Notes under the pieces: model-generated
Told to the model about the DNA's origin: nothing
The model's database searches: none
Seen by the model: the letters and a program-made list of their open reading frames with translations, nothing else
Made by a program: the position numbers and the translations under genes
Origin: Heterohyrax brucei
Lineage: Eukaryota; Chordata; Mammalia; Hyracoidea; Procaviidae
Length of the DNA: 64,000 bases
Assembly: GCA_028571685.1 (NCBI GenBank)
Contig: CM053142.1
Coordinates: 123,310,796 to 123,374,795 of the forward strand
Direction of reading: 5' to 3'
In this document: positions 1-11,135 of the stretch, one piece after another
How positions within the stretch are numbered: the stretch's first letter is position 1
How the letters are laid out: every line of letters begins with the position of its first letter

Positions 1-1047
1 TGTGAAAAGAACTGTGTAACTCCACCTTTAGATTAAATTATCTCCTGAGAGACTCCTGTATCGTTTTTATATAGATGAACTTTCCACCATGACTTAGTGA
101 ATCATTTGAAAATATGCCTAGTTCCAGCAGTTTTGACAGATCAGACTCAGCTAAACATATGAGTGAAGAGTGTGCACAGGTATAATGTCTGTCTGTCTAA
201 TTCATGCACATACATGGGGACGTGGTTTTGGAATAATGATAGCTTTAACATTTGATTCTTTTTCACATTGAAAGTTCAGTTGACTGAAAGGAATAAAGCA
301 AAAGCCTCTTAAATGATGCCAACTATCAGTACTAATTTACAGACATTACTTATCAGCAGTGCTTTAGAAGGCTTTAGCATCACAAATGTAACTGTTAATT
401 ATGATGTTACTGGAATATTTGTAAGCAGTTTAAAATTAACCTTTATATCCTCAGGAGGTTTGTATTTATAAGAGTCACTTGGTGTCTCATAGAGAAACTA
501 ATTAGTCAACAAATGATAAGTGCAAAAAGAACACAAATTAGCTCTTTGTTTACTGCTACATGGTTGTACCATATAATTGTATTATAATGAAAATGTTTTA
601 TGTTGCAAAGAGAGAAGTACTTAACTCCTGGACAGACAATAAAAACAATTTTAAATTTTCCAAGAAATATGTTGACATATTCAGTAGATTCTCACAAAGT
701 AGGAAAGGTGAAAAAATATCTGTCATCTAACTACTGTCAAAGAACACCCCTCTGCTCTATTACTATTGTTTGATTTTCTAATCAAAGTTCAATTTTCATA
801 GAAGCCGGTAAATATTTTAGAATGCAGAGAATGAGGGCACGTGAGGAATAGATCTTTTTTGTTGTTGTTTCATTTTACTGAAACACTGTCTTCTATAACA
901 TTGCATAAAGAGCAGTTTTTCGCATACATAGAGAAGAGGTTTACAGAAAATGTATTTTTGATTATCTGTCAGTTAACCACAGTTGCTCACAAGTATCACT
1001 ACATCATATCATACATTTTCTTCTAGCTTCATAAAAAAGAAAGGGAG
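1..1047. other. Anonymous AT-rich sequence
   Basis: No gene or confidently recognisable repeat is visible here. The stretch is AT-rich with short homopolymer runs, and every reading frame is broken within about 60 codons. It may hold degraded old repeats that cannot be identified by eye. Confidence 0.5.
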
Positions 1048-1640
1048 AATTGTTTTTATTGCAGTTAAGTGAAAGCTTACAATCCAAGTCAATCTGCGAT
1101 ATAAAACCCCAAGCACCCACTTCTCTGCTACTCTATCTGCTCTCCTTTCCCGGTGATGGCACACTCCTTCTTTTCATTCTATACTTGTAGAGCCTCCTAC
1201 CTAGCTCCTGTTCCCTCTACTCTACACTCTTGTTGCCCATCTAGAAAGAGACCAGTAGGAAAGCATTCTATAAGTGCATAGAACCATAAAGTATACCCAC
1301 CATGTGGTCACATTGTGTCCCTGAGTCCAGTGCATTCTTGTTCAAAGAGTTGATCTCAGTGGTATTTTCTGGTCAGGGACAGCAGCAGGTCTAGGGGCCA
1401 TGCTCCCAGGGGATCCTCCAGGCCATCGTGCCATCAGTTGTGGTCTTTTAGCAGAGTTCTCGAGCTGAACCCCTCTTTCTCTCATGTTGCTACAGGGACT
1501 CTATATTGTGTGCCTCATCATGGCTTGGTGGTGGCTGGACACCATCTGGCTATTCTGGTCACATGTTGATACAGTCTCCCATCCACATGGGTCCTTCTAT
1601 TTCCTGAGCTCTTTAAGAGGAAAATTTTTGACATCATAAA
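1048..1640 (-). mobile_element. L1 3' UTR fragment, antisense
   Basis: Read on the minus strand, this matches the 3' UTR of the full-length L1 at 36.3-43.4 kb in order: the segment before the 'actttatggttcta' motif, the tract rich in gagggaagag-type purines, and the terminal 'ctttcactta' with an A-rich end. It contains only 3' UTR and no ORF2, so it is a 5'-truncated and well-diverged insertion. The L1 start side (near 1640) is less clear than the tail side near 1050. Confidence 0.65.
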
Positions 1641-1834
1641 TTGTTATGGATTACTGAAGTTGGTTGGCTTGCTCTGGACCAAACTTTGCTTATGGATGCA
1701 GATGTTCGACGTTCCAAGTGGAATGGAAAGAGTTTTTGAACTTGGAGTCCAAAATTCAATTTAGATAATATAATGGGTTAAATGGGCTTTACACATGGCA
1801 ATGGCATGAATTTTGGGGGGAGCAAAAGGTGGAA
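1641..1834. other. Unassigned sequence between L1 and LTR fragments
   Basis: This short interval contains no open frame and I do not recognise a repeat. It directly abuts the LTR-like start at 1835, so it could be part of an older retroviral insertion, but nothing visible supports that. Confidence 0.4.
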
Positions 1835-2130
1835 TGTCATGGATTGAATTGTGTCCCACCAAAATATATGTCAACTTGGCTAGGCCATGATTCCCTGTAG
1901 TATGTAGTTGTCCTCCATTTTATGTGTTTTAAATCCTGAAAACTTTATGAGGGGGCCTAAGAGTGGGCTTATCTTAAGTCATACCCTTCTTAGAGAGTGT
2001 GACTCAAGCCACATTTTTACTGAAATCACCACTCTCTCTCAAGTCATAACCTTGCTTGGGTGAGGATATGAGCCAACCTTCTGCTAGCTCTATGGCTAGA
2101 AGCATTTGGTACAGAAACCTATAAAATTTC
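1835..2130 (+). mobile_element. MaLR-like LTR, partial, sense
   Basis: It starts with TGTCATGGATTGAATTGTG, identical to the start of the complete solo LTR at 8704-9226, and shares the following 'aacttggctaggccatgattcc' motif split over 1870-1895. Similarity fades after about 2070. It looks like the 5' part of an old solo LTR of the ERVL-MaLR type. No internal retroviral sequence is recognisable beside it. Confidence 0.65.
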
Positions 2131-2690
2131 TAGGCAAGAAAAGGTGAGCACTGGAGGGAAAACAAACAAAAACAAAAGTGAACTGATACCCCAAGTCAGC
2201 CTATAGTCAAATTATATATTCATGAAAAAAAACTAAGAATGATAATCACCAAAATCAAAGATAGAAGGATTCACTGCAGATATGGAATAATAGAACAGTC
2301 TGAAAATGACTTAAAAATAAGTCTTCCGAAGAGATAAAGAAGAAATGTCATCCACAACAATAACAAGATATTGTGAAGAAAAATCGGATGTAGAATAAGA
2401 ATACGAGAATCTGAAGAATTAATTACAAATCCTGGAAATGAAATTTAAGGTTATTCAAATGAAGGGGTGAAATTGGAATCACGGAAAGTGCAGGTTTAAT
2501 CTAGCATCACTACGGTGGAAAAAAATTTCAAAAGACCTGTATTTTTTGTGTATGTTAGGTTGTTACCACTTTAAATAGCAGAGGAGAAGAGCATTGTGCT
2601 AATTAACAAAGACAGGCATAGACAATGAGATCTTCATTCATCTAGGATGGTGAAAACTACAATTTTGGCTCTAAAGAATTTCTCCCGATA
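2131..2690. other. A-rich unassigned sequence, possibly old L1 ORF1/HAL1
   Basis: A-rich sequence with GAA/AAA-rich codon-like runs around 2280-2460 resembles degraded L1 ORF1 or HAL1 coiled-coil sequence. No frame is open and I cannot align it with confidence. Confidence 0.3.
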
Positions 2691-4632
2691 AAAGTTTCTT
2701 TTAAAGAACAATGTTGGCAAAATTGGATATCCATCTGCAAAAACCTGAAACAAGACTTATAGCTCACACCTTATGCAAAAATTAACCCAAAATGGATCAG
2801 AGACCTAAATATCAAATCTAAAATGATAAAGATTATGGAGGAAAAATAAGGACAATGCTAGAAGCTCCAATACATGGCTTAAACAGATTACAGAATATTA
2901 CTAACAATGTGCAAACAACAGAAGAGAAAATAGATGAATAGGAACTACCAAAATCAAACACTTGTGCTAATCCAAAGACTCTCGAGAGTAAAACGACTGC
3001 CTAAAGACTGGGAAAAATATTTGGCAACCACATATCTGGTCACCTGTCTAATTTCCAAATCAATAAGTTACTACAGAATATGAACAAGAAAAAGACAACC
3101 CAATTACACAATGGGCAAAGGATATGGACAGATGCTTCTCCAAAGAAGATGTCCAGGCAGCCAAAAGACATGAGGAAGTGCACACAATCGTTAGGCATTA
3201 GAGAAATCCAAATCAAAACTGCAATAAGATACCATCTCACCCCAGTAAGGCTGACATTAATCCAAAAAACACAAAATAGCAAATGTTAGAGAGGCTGTGG
3301 AGAAACTGAACTCTTTTACACTGCTAGTGGGAATGTAAAATGGTACAACCTCTTTGGAAAGCAATTTGGCACTTTCTTAAAAAGCTAGAAACCCCATATT
3401 ATCCAGCAATCCCTCTGTTTGGAATATATTCTACAGAAATAAGGGCTGCCACACAGACACATGCACACAAATGATTATGGCAGCACTGTCCACAATAGCA
3501 CAATGATAGGATCAACCTAAGTGCCTATCAGCAGACAAATGGATAAACAAATTATGGTATATATCCCCAATAGAACATTATGCATTGATAAAGGACAAAG
3601 ATAATTTTATAAAACATTCTATAACCTGGAATCAACTGGAAGACATTATGCTGAGTGAAATCAGTCAGCTGCAAAAGCACAAATATTGTGTGAGACCACT
3701 ATCATAAGGACTTAAGAAAAGACTTAAACACTGAAGAAAATACTCTTTGATGGCTACAAGGATGGGGAGGGAGGGAAAGGGTTATTCATAGATTAGATGA
3801 TCAATAGGAATTCAGTTTAGGTGAAGGGAATGACAGCAAGTGGTAAAAGGCAGGTCAGCATAACTGGACTACACCATAAACTAAAAAGTTTTCTAAATTT
3901 AACCCAAAATTTCAAAGGACAGAATAGCATGGACACAGGTCTGGGCACAATGTTTTCAGGATACAGCAAGGTCAATTGACATAGCCATTCTTTAGCTAAC
4001 AGAGTCTTATGCACCTCACATTGGTGACTGGCATCTGGGGTCTTAAAAGCCAGCAAGCTGAGATCTGAGGAACATCAATTGGTCCCAACCCACCTGTAAC
4101 AGATGACCACCAAGAACATCAAAGACACAAAGGAAAAATGAGCCCAAGAGACAGAAGGGTGCATATGATTGGTAGATTACATCAGCAGGAGAAGAGAAGA
4201 ACTAGATGATGCCCAGCCACCAACACACAGCCCTAACAGGGAACTCATTGTCGAGTCCCTGACTTGGCATGAGAGAAAGGGGTGTGCAGACACAGAACTC
4301 TGTTAAAAGACCAGACTTTATGGCCTAACAACCTCAAGGGTCTCCTGAAAACATGGCCTTTGACTTGCTGCTAGTCCAGAGTTGAAACCAGTACTGAAAC
4401 CAGCACTTCAGACAAAGAAGGGACTGGACTTGGGAACACAGAGTGATGAAGGTGGAGGTGTACTTTATGGTTGAATATATACATGAAGCTGTTCTACTAG
4501 TTTCTTTTTAAGAGGGGACAGAAGAGGGTAGAGGGTAGGGCACAGGTATTGGTTGACTGGATACTGGAAGTAAAGAGTGGAAGAGAAGAGTGTGCTGTCT
4601 GTCACAGGGTGAGGAGAGCAGATAGAGTTGAT
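2691..4632 (+). mobile_element. L1 3' end (ORF2 C-terminus and 3' UTR)
   Basis: It aligns to the full-length L1 at 36.3-43.4 kb from the 'tggcaaaattgg' motif (41.36 kb in that copy) onward. The ORF2 C-terminal segment covers about 2691-3620, including the 'gagataccatctcacccca' region, and is broken by many stops and frameshifts. The 3' UTR follows to about 4630, including the 'ggtcttaaaagccagcaagctg' block (4039-4060) and the 'tactttatggttga' block. Short frames inside it, such as 3080-3289, are remnants of ORF2. It is 5' truncated and moderately old. Confidence 0.85.
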
Positions 4633-5310
4633 GGGTATTGTGATGTGGTCTTTGGTCAGACCTGCCAGTAACAGGCTTATCTTCTTTAATAAAAGATTGT
4701 ATAGCCACACTTGAATGAACATTCTAGAAGACACGTCTTTAGCCTGTACAACAGAATTTTCCAAATCTTTAAGTTTTGTTTTCATTTTTCACAATTCATT
4801 TTTAGCCAATCTTTTTCCTCTTATATCTTACTCTAAGTGACAAGGAGAAACCACACAGCACTTTTATGATCTTGTTCAAAATCTTATCAGCCACGTACTC
4901 ATCATTTATAGTTCTATCTTCCACCAAACATTTTAAAACAATTCAGACATGTTCTTTGCTACTGCAGAAAAAGCGTCACCCTTATCTATTGTTCTATCAA
5001 ATACTCGTCATTTTCCTTTATAGCCTCAGTAGAAGTACATTTAGCATCCTCATTTTTAGCAAGATTCTGTTGCTGGTGACATATATGTTATTTCCAAAGA
5101 TGATTTAAAAAAAATGTATACCCCTCACCAGAGATGTCCTTGACAACCACAAGTCTATCAATAATTTCTTCAAGGCAATCTCAGTTTTTACTATTACCCA
5201 AAGCCACTGCTGTTGAAAACCTCCTCCAGACTCTACCCATTATCTGACTCCAAAACTGCTTCTACATTTTAGATATCTGTTAGAGAAACACCCTGCTTCT
5301 CCAGTACCAA
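4633..5310. other. Unassigned unique-looking sequence
   Basis: No gene or clear repeat is seen between the L1 end and the LTR copy. An 80-codon frame at 4866-5108 has no recognisable domain and low-complexity composition, so I treat it as chance. Confidence 0.45.
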
Positions 5311-5905
5311 ATTCTGTCTGAGTTATTCAGTGCTAATACCACAAATGGATAACTTTAACAGGTATTTACTCAGTTACAGTTTAGGAGGTGAAGAGTCCAC
5401 ATTCAGGGTGCCAGCACTCAGGGAAGGCTTTTTCTCCCTCTGTTGGCCCTGAAGGAAAGTTCCTGTCACCTTTCAACATCTGTGGGATTGGTACCATTCC
5501 TTGGAGATCTCCATGTACCTTGGCATCAATCTTCCCTGGGGTCTAGGATGTTCTAAGCAGAAGGACCCTGAGTCTAAAGGAAATATTTCATTCCTGGGTC
5601 TTCTTTCTTGACGGTAGTGAGGTTCCTCTCCTCTCTGCTCTCTTGTCTCTCCTTTTATCTCTTGTCAGATAAAAGGTGTGAGTCAAGCAAGAGACCATCT
5701 TGAGTAAAAGTGGTGACTTAAGATATACTCTAGTAAAAGTGTGATGTAATATACACTCAGAAGTAACCTCACCTCATTGAGATTTTAGAATTTAAACAAC
5801 ATAAAATAGAGAATCACAAAATGGAGGAGGATTACATTCTCCTGAGAATCATGGCCTAGCAGAATAACAGATGCATACTTTTGGTGGCCCGATTCAGCTA
5901 TAACA
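5311..5905 (-). mobile_element. MaLR-like LTR, antisense, diverged
   Basis: The minus strand carries the same modules as the solo LTR at 8704-9226. Read on the plus strand, it runs from a degraded 'ttattcagtgctaataccac' end, through the 'cagggtgccagcactcaggg' module and 'cttttatctcttgtcagata', to the 'atcatggcctagc' motif near the LTR start. The terminal TGTCATGG motif is not well preserved. This is an old solo LTR. Confidence 0.65.
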
Positions 5906-7408
5906 GTGAGCACTGAGGTTACTAGAAAAGAAACCTATGTGGTCAATTTGTGTAACAAGTAAATGATACGTTTTTAGGTGATGTATGGCACCAAAATAAA
6001 ACTAGCTGAAGTCATATCAGAGATGGTAAAGTGGATTCAGAAATGCTTGTGAACCTATGAATATGAATTTAAGACTTACCTCCCAAAAGAACCAGTCAAT
6101 TGGCAAAAGAAGAGAAAAATAATGGGTAAATATTTGGAAAATGTTGCCAGTTATAAAAGCTTTAAGTAATTGGGAGCATTCAGCCTCAAGGTGATATCCT
6201 GGCAGTGAGGGATGACATAGTGCTGGGATATTGTGTCTAGTTCTCCTCCTGTCTTTTATGTAAACAAACAGACAAGCAAATAGAAAGTAAAGTCTGTCTC
6301 AAAAGATATTTTAATATCTTCCTAACATCAAATTATCTATTTAGAGAGCTCTAGAATATTTTTCAGACAGAATGGACAGGTTTAGACAAGTGTTACAAAT
6401 CCAGTGTTATATAAAAGAGTATTTGAACATAACATAGAGGTCTAGACAGGAAGAGTAAGAAAGAAAAGTGCATAATAATAAATATAGCAGTCTTCATTTT
6501 CAGGGCTTCTTTGTCTATCCACCAAAGTAGAACCAGATGCCTCAAGATGATCCCCAAATTTCACATGAAGTTTTTCTGATTAGACATTGGTCCATCTTTG
6601 AAAAGTCACATAAGATATGAAATATGCAATGTAATCAAATTATGGTTATGCATATTTCTAAACAGTTGAACAAATGTAGTTTATAAATTATTCACTTTTT
6701 CTTTTACATTTAAATAATACATTAAAGTAAAATTTATGCCACTGACGATCTTAAATCATTCATCATTTTGTTGGCTTCCTGGCTCGCAAATGGGTCAAGG
6801 AAAAGAACATCAAATCAATGGAGAGTAGGCAGTTAACAACAAGATGCACAACAAATCAGTATGCTAACAGAAATGAGCTAGTGTATTTAAAGCAAATAAC
6901 CTTAACTTGTAAGTTAATTTTAGGTAAATAAAGGAAAAGTGTGTGTTACAGTGAAGACATTGAAGGACCAGTATTAAATTGTAACAATATAAAATTACTG
7001 TGTATTTTACATAATAAGTAAAGCATGTAATTCATGTGGCCTAAATTTTGTTACTTAATTAGGCCAGTAAGAATACAGTTAAGACAGACTCTTACACCAC
7101 TGGAGGCAGAGAATCAGTTTTTCTGGTCAAATACTTAGAGGCACTAAATGACCTAATACAAACATGTTGATGGTAAGAAATGATATTTGGGTGGATCTAT
7201 GTTACAAGTAAAAAGATGTTATCCATTCTACGCAACTTAGTAAGTAGAGATGGATGTTCTATAGATCTAAGATAAATGCGTTAATTTTTGAGATGGGTTT
7301 GAACACTGAGTTTATTACTTGTGAGCTCTGTGCCTGCAAAATAGTCTATGTCTCTGTGGCTAGGGTTCCAAATCTGTGATGAATTAATGCGAGGAATAAG
7401 GAGTTACA
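5906..7408. other. Anonymous AT-rich sequence
   Basis: About 1.5 kb of AT-rich DNA without an open frame longer than about 60 codons and without a repeat I can name. Confidence 0.45.
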
Positions 7409-7419
7409 TTTAAAGCACT

Positions 7420-7577
7420 TCACACCTCACCACCCATTGCTGTTGCCCATTTTGACTCATAGCAACATTATAGGACAGTGCAGAACTGCCCTATAGGGTT
7501 TCCGAGGAGTGTCTGACAGATCCGAACTGCTACTTTTCAGTGTGCCATTGAAGCACTTAATCAATGTGCCACCAGGG
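7420..7577 (-). mobile_element. AfroSINE with perfect target-site duplication
   Basis: Antisense AfroSINE. The plus strand shows the tail ('gactcatagcaac'), the middle ('actgccctatagggtttccg') and the tRNA-like head ending in 'caccagggtt'. It is flanked by the perfect 11-bp direct repeat tttaaagcact at 7409-7419 and 7578-7588. Part of the repeat abuts the next SINE, so the two elements sit side by side. Confidence 0.9.
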
Positions 7578-7595
7578 TTTAAAGCACTAAGAACA

Positions 7596-7748
7596 GCAAA
7601 ATTCATGGCCATCAAGTCAATTCTGACTCTTAATGATCCTACAGGAAAGAGTAGTACTGCTCTCTATGGTATCTAAGAAGCATCTGGTAATTTCAAACTG
7701 CCAGACTTTTGGTTAGCAGCTGAACTGTTAACCACTAGGGCTTCAAGG
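7596..7748 (-). mobile_element. AfroSINE, antisense
   Basis: A second antisense AfroSINE next to the previous one. The tail ('catcaagtcaattctgactc'), body and head ('ttggttagcagctgaactgt', then 'taaccactagggctt') are all recognisable. It is more diverged than its neighbour and has no clear target-site duplication. Confidence 0.85.
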
Positions 7749-8556
7749 GCTTTCTAAATCATAGTATAATCATTTTTTATCAGTATTACAATCATTAAGG
7801 AAAGAATTCATAGGTAACATACTCATTATATCTTCAAGAATATCTTTTTAGGGCTATCACAGCAAAATGCATCAGTTTTAGCTCTTAAGTAATCCAATTA
7901 TAAGGACGTGAGACTAAAAATAAGCTACAATACTGTAGCCAGTGGTTCTAGCGATTTATAAATTTCTTTCAAAATGTATCAGATGACCTCTGTGTGGCAT
8001 ACATTGAGCTAGATAGTAAGTGAAATATAAAAATGAATAAATATTAGTCTCTTTTACAATTCATTTAGGGAGATAATTATATAGTAACTTAAAACAGTAT
8101 TACAAACACCGTCAGAAAGAGAGGGCCTAAAAGAATAAAAAGGAAAGTGTTCATTTTCTCCATGGACATTTTATGGTTCTCTGATAAAATGGATCTACTG
8201 ACCCGCCTTCAGGTAGATATTAAAGTAAGATATCGATGAAAACGGTGCGACTGGAAGCAAAGGGTGTGTACAGCAGAGTGAGAGTAAGTTAGGAAGGAAT
8301 CTTACCTATGGCCCGATACAGCAGGGAGAAGGGTCCACATTTCTTTCAGAGACAAGGGGACATTGTGAGTAAATATTGCCCTCCTCCTTTTTTCTAAGAA
8401 GTAAAAATGGCACATGGAAGATATCTTTTTATCACTTGTTTGGTCATTTAGGATTGAACAAATGAAGAGGAAAGAGAAACAGTGGGAAAATGAGTGAGAG
8501 AGCTATACATAAGTCCACCTGAGAGATAATGAAAACTTAAACAAGGTACGTGGCAA
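7749..8556. other. Unassigned sequence
   Basis: No gene and no nameable repeat is seen. It ends where the antisense BovB 3' tail begins. Confidence 0.45.
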
Positions 8557-8703
8557 GGTTGTTGCTGTTCTTAGGTGTCATCCAGGCAGTTCCAACACAT
8601 AGCAACCCTGTGGACAACAGAAAATACACTGCCCAGTAGTGTACCATTCTCACAATCTTTGTTATGCTTGAGCTCAGTGTTGTACCTATTTTATTGGGGG
8701 AGG
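8557..8703 (-). mobile_element. BovB/RTE 3' tail, antisense (part 1 of split copy)
   Basis: The minus strand gives the end of an RTE/BovB LINE. The plus strand reads from the 'gttgttgctgttcttaggtg' tail through the degraded hairpin and 'acactgcccagtagtgtacc' to 'tgttatgcttgagctcagtg'. The sequence resumes after the LTR at 9232, so the LTR inserted into this BovB. The hairpin that normally reads GAGTCGGNNCCGACTC is degraded here. Confidence 0.8.
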
Positions 8704-9226
8704 TGTCATGGATTGAATTGTGTCCCCCCAAAAATATGTGTAGCCGTGTGGCTGGTCCATGATTCCTGGTGTCTTGTGACTGTCATCCATTTTGTGATTT
8801 TCCCATGCTGTGTGTTAAAGGATTAGCGTAGGACTGTAAATCCCTTTATAAGATCAACTTCCTGCTCTACCGTAAAGGGAGTTTCCCTGGAGTATGGCTT
8901 GCCCCACCCTTAATCCTTTCATCCTGCAAGAGATAAAAGGAAGGAGAAGCAGGCTGAGAATTGGGAATCTCTCGTACCATCAAGAAAGCAGCACTGGGAT
9001 AAGAGCGTCCTTCAGACCTGAGGTTCCTGGCCAAGACGCTCCCTGGACAAAGACTGATGCAATACCAGACTTTCCTACAGAGCCGACAAGGTGAAAGCCT
9101 TCCCTGGGAGCGAACGCCTTGCATATGGACTTGTAGCCTACTGGACAGTGTAAGAATAAACCTTCCTTTGTTAAAGCCAACCACTCTGTGGTATTTCTGT
9201 TAGAGCAGCCCTAGCTGACTAAAACA
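8704..9226 (+). mobile_element. Solo LTR, ERVL-MaLR-like, inside BovB
   Basis: This 523-bp element begins TGTCATGGATTGAATTGTG and ends with CTAGCTGACTAAAACA, giving canonical TG...CA ends. It has an AATAAA polyadenylation signal at 9155-9160. The 5-bp flanks ggagg (8699-8703) and ggggg (9227-9231) differ at one base and are a plausible 5-bp duplication, the length used by ERVL/MaLR elements. The BovB sequence resumes directly on the other side. No internal retroviral genes are present, so it is a solo LTR formed by recombination. Related copies in this window are at 1835, 5311, 24566, 33125 and 57805. Family name is from general resemblance to MLT/MST LTRs. Confidence 0.8.
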
Positions 9227-9231
9227 GGGGG

Positions 9232-11135
9232 TCTCCCTCTTTTTTTCTGATGCTCTACTTTGCTAAGTATGCTGACTATCTGCAGAAACTTATCCCTCCT
9301 GACAAGAGGTCCAGAATTGTGTGATGTAGTCTAACCATCTTTGTTTCTAAGAAGCATGCTGGCTGTAGTTCTTCTAAGACAGATTTGTTCAATATTCTGG
9401 CAGTCCATGGTATACTCAGCATTCTTTGCCAATACCAGAATTCAAAGGTGTTAAATTTTCTGTGGCCTGTTCTTACTCATTGTCTAGGTTTTACACGCAT
9501 CTGAGGTGACATGAGTCGGATCCGACTCGACGGCACTTGGCTTGGCTGGAGGTGACTGAAAACATCATGGCTTGCTGTCAGACCCCTCTTAATCTTTAAA
9601 GGGATGTTTTCACTTTTTAACCCTTTGAAGAGGCCTTTTGCAGCAGATTTGCCCAGTGCAATGCATTTTTTGATTTCTTGACTGTTGCTTCCATGGCTGT
9701 TGATTGTGGGTCCAAGTAAAACGAAATCCCTTACAACTTTAGTCTTTTCTCTGTCAATTATAATGTTGCTTATTGACCCAGCTGTTAGAATTTTTGTTTT
9801 TTTTTTTGATGTTGAGATGTAACCCACTGTAGTCTTTCACCGTTATCAGTAAGGATTTCAAATCCTCTTCACTTCCAGCAAGCAAGGTTTTGTCATCTGC
9901 ATAATGCAGGTTGTGAATGAGTCTTCCTTCAACCCTGATGCCTTGTTCTTCTTCAGATAGTCTAACTTCTCAGAATATTTGTTCAGCATACAGAATAAGT
10001 GGTGAAAGGACACAATCCTGACATTCACCTTTCTTAACTAAACCACTTGTTATCTCTTTGTTCTGTTCTAACAACTACTTCTTTATCTGTGTATAAGTTC
10101 CTCATGAGCACAATTAAGTGTTCTGGAATTCCCATTCTTGCAAAGGCGTCCATAATTTGTTATGATCCACACAGTTCTATGCCTTAGCATAGTCTATCAA
10201 ACACTGGTATACACCTTTCTGGAATTCTCTGCTTTCAGTCAGGATCCACCTGACATTAATGGTGATTTTTTTTATTCCACATCCTCTTCTAAATCCAACT
10301 TGAATTTCTGGTATTCTCTGTCAATGTACTGCTGCATTCACTTTTGAGTGATCTTCAGCATAGTTTTATTTTATGTGGCATTAATGATATTGTTTGATAA
10401 TGTCCACATCTGGTTGGATCACCTTTTTCTAGAATAGTCATAAATATGGATCTATTCCAGTTGGTTGGCCAGGTAGCTATCTTCCCAATTTCTTGGCATA
10501 GATGAGTGAACATTTCCCATGCTGGATCCATTTGTTGAAACATTTCAGTTGGTATTCTGTCAGTTCCTGAAGGCTTGTTTTTCACCAATGCCTTCAGTGC
10601 AGGTTTGACCTGTTCCTTCAATACCATCAGTTCCTAAAATGGTTGAATGTTGATCTTTCTTTTTTTTTTTTTTTTTTGGTATAATAACTTTGTGTATTTC
10701 TTCTCTCTTCTTTGGATTCTTCTTCTGTCGTTTAATATTTCCCCAGCAGAATCCTTCAATATTATAATTCAAGGCTTGAATTACACTTCTTTTCTTTCCA
10801 TTTCAGAAATGCCAAGTAAGTTCTTTCTTTCTGGTTTTCTAACTCTAGGTCTTTGCACATGTTATTATAATACTTTGTCTTCTGGAGCTGCCTTTGGAAT
10901 CTTCTGTTCAGCTCTTTTACTTCATCATTCTCTGTTTACTTTAGATAACTGATATTCAAGATCCAGTTGCAGAGTCTCTTCTGACATCCATTTTGGTCTT
11001 TTATTTGTTTCCTATCTTTTTAATGATCTCTTTGCTTTCTTCATGTATGACATCTTTCTACAACTTATCTGGTCTTCAGTCACTAGTGTTCATCATGAAA
11101 AATCTATTCTTGAGATGATCTCTAAATTCAGAAGA
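9232..11135 (-). mobile_element. BovB/RTE LINE, antisense, main part
   Basis: A non-LTR retrotransposon encoding reverse transcriptase and endonuclease, read on the minus strand. From the 3' end it carries the region downstream of the reverse transcriptase (9240-9480), the C-terminal part of the RT domain (a 116-codon open stretch at 9477-9827), and RT core remnants (9830-10630, including an open stretch at 10355-10627 with a KNKPSGTDRIP-type fingers motif). The linker before RT runs to about 11135. A poly-T tract at about 10660-10678 and several frameshifts break it. A 38-bp tail-only insertion sits at 9511-9548. Confidence 0.9.
9511..9548 (-). mobile_element. Tail-only RTE/AfroSINE micro-insertion A
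   Basis: This 38-bp block contains the perfect 16-bp palindrome GAGTCGGATCCGACTC, the hairpin of RTE and AfroSINE tails, followed on the plus strand by GACGGCACTTGGCTTGGCTG. It is flanked by the perfect 8-bp duplication gaggtgac (9503-9510 and 9549-9556). Removing one repeat and the block restores an uninterrupted BovB reading of the host copy. The inserted piece stops at the A of ATGAGTCGG and has no upstream AfroSINE body. See the matching finding for the three sister copies. Confidence 0.8.
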
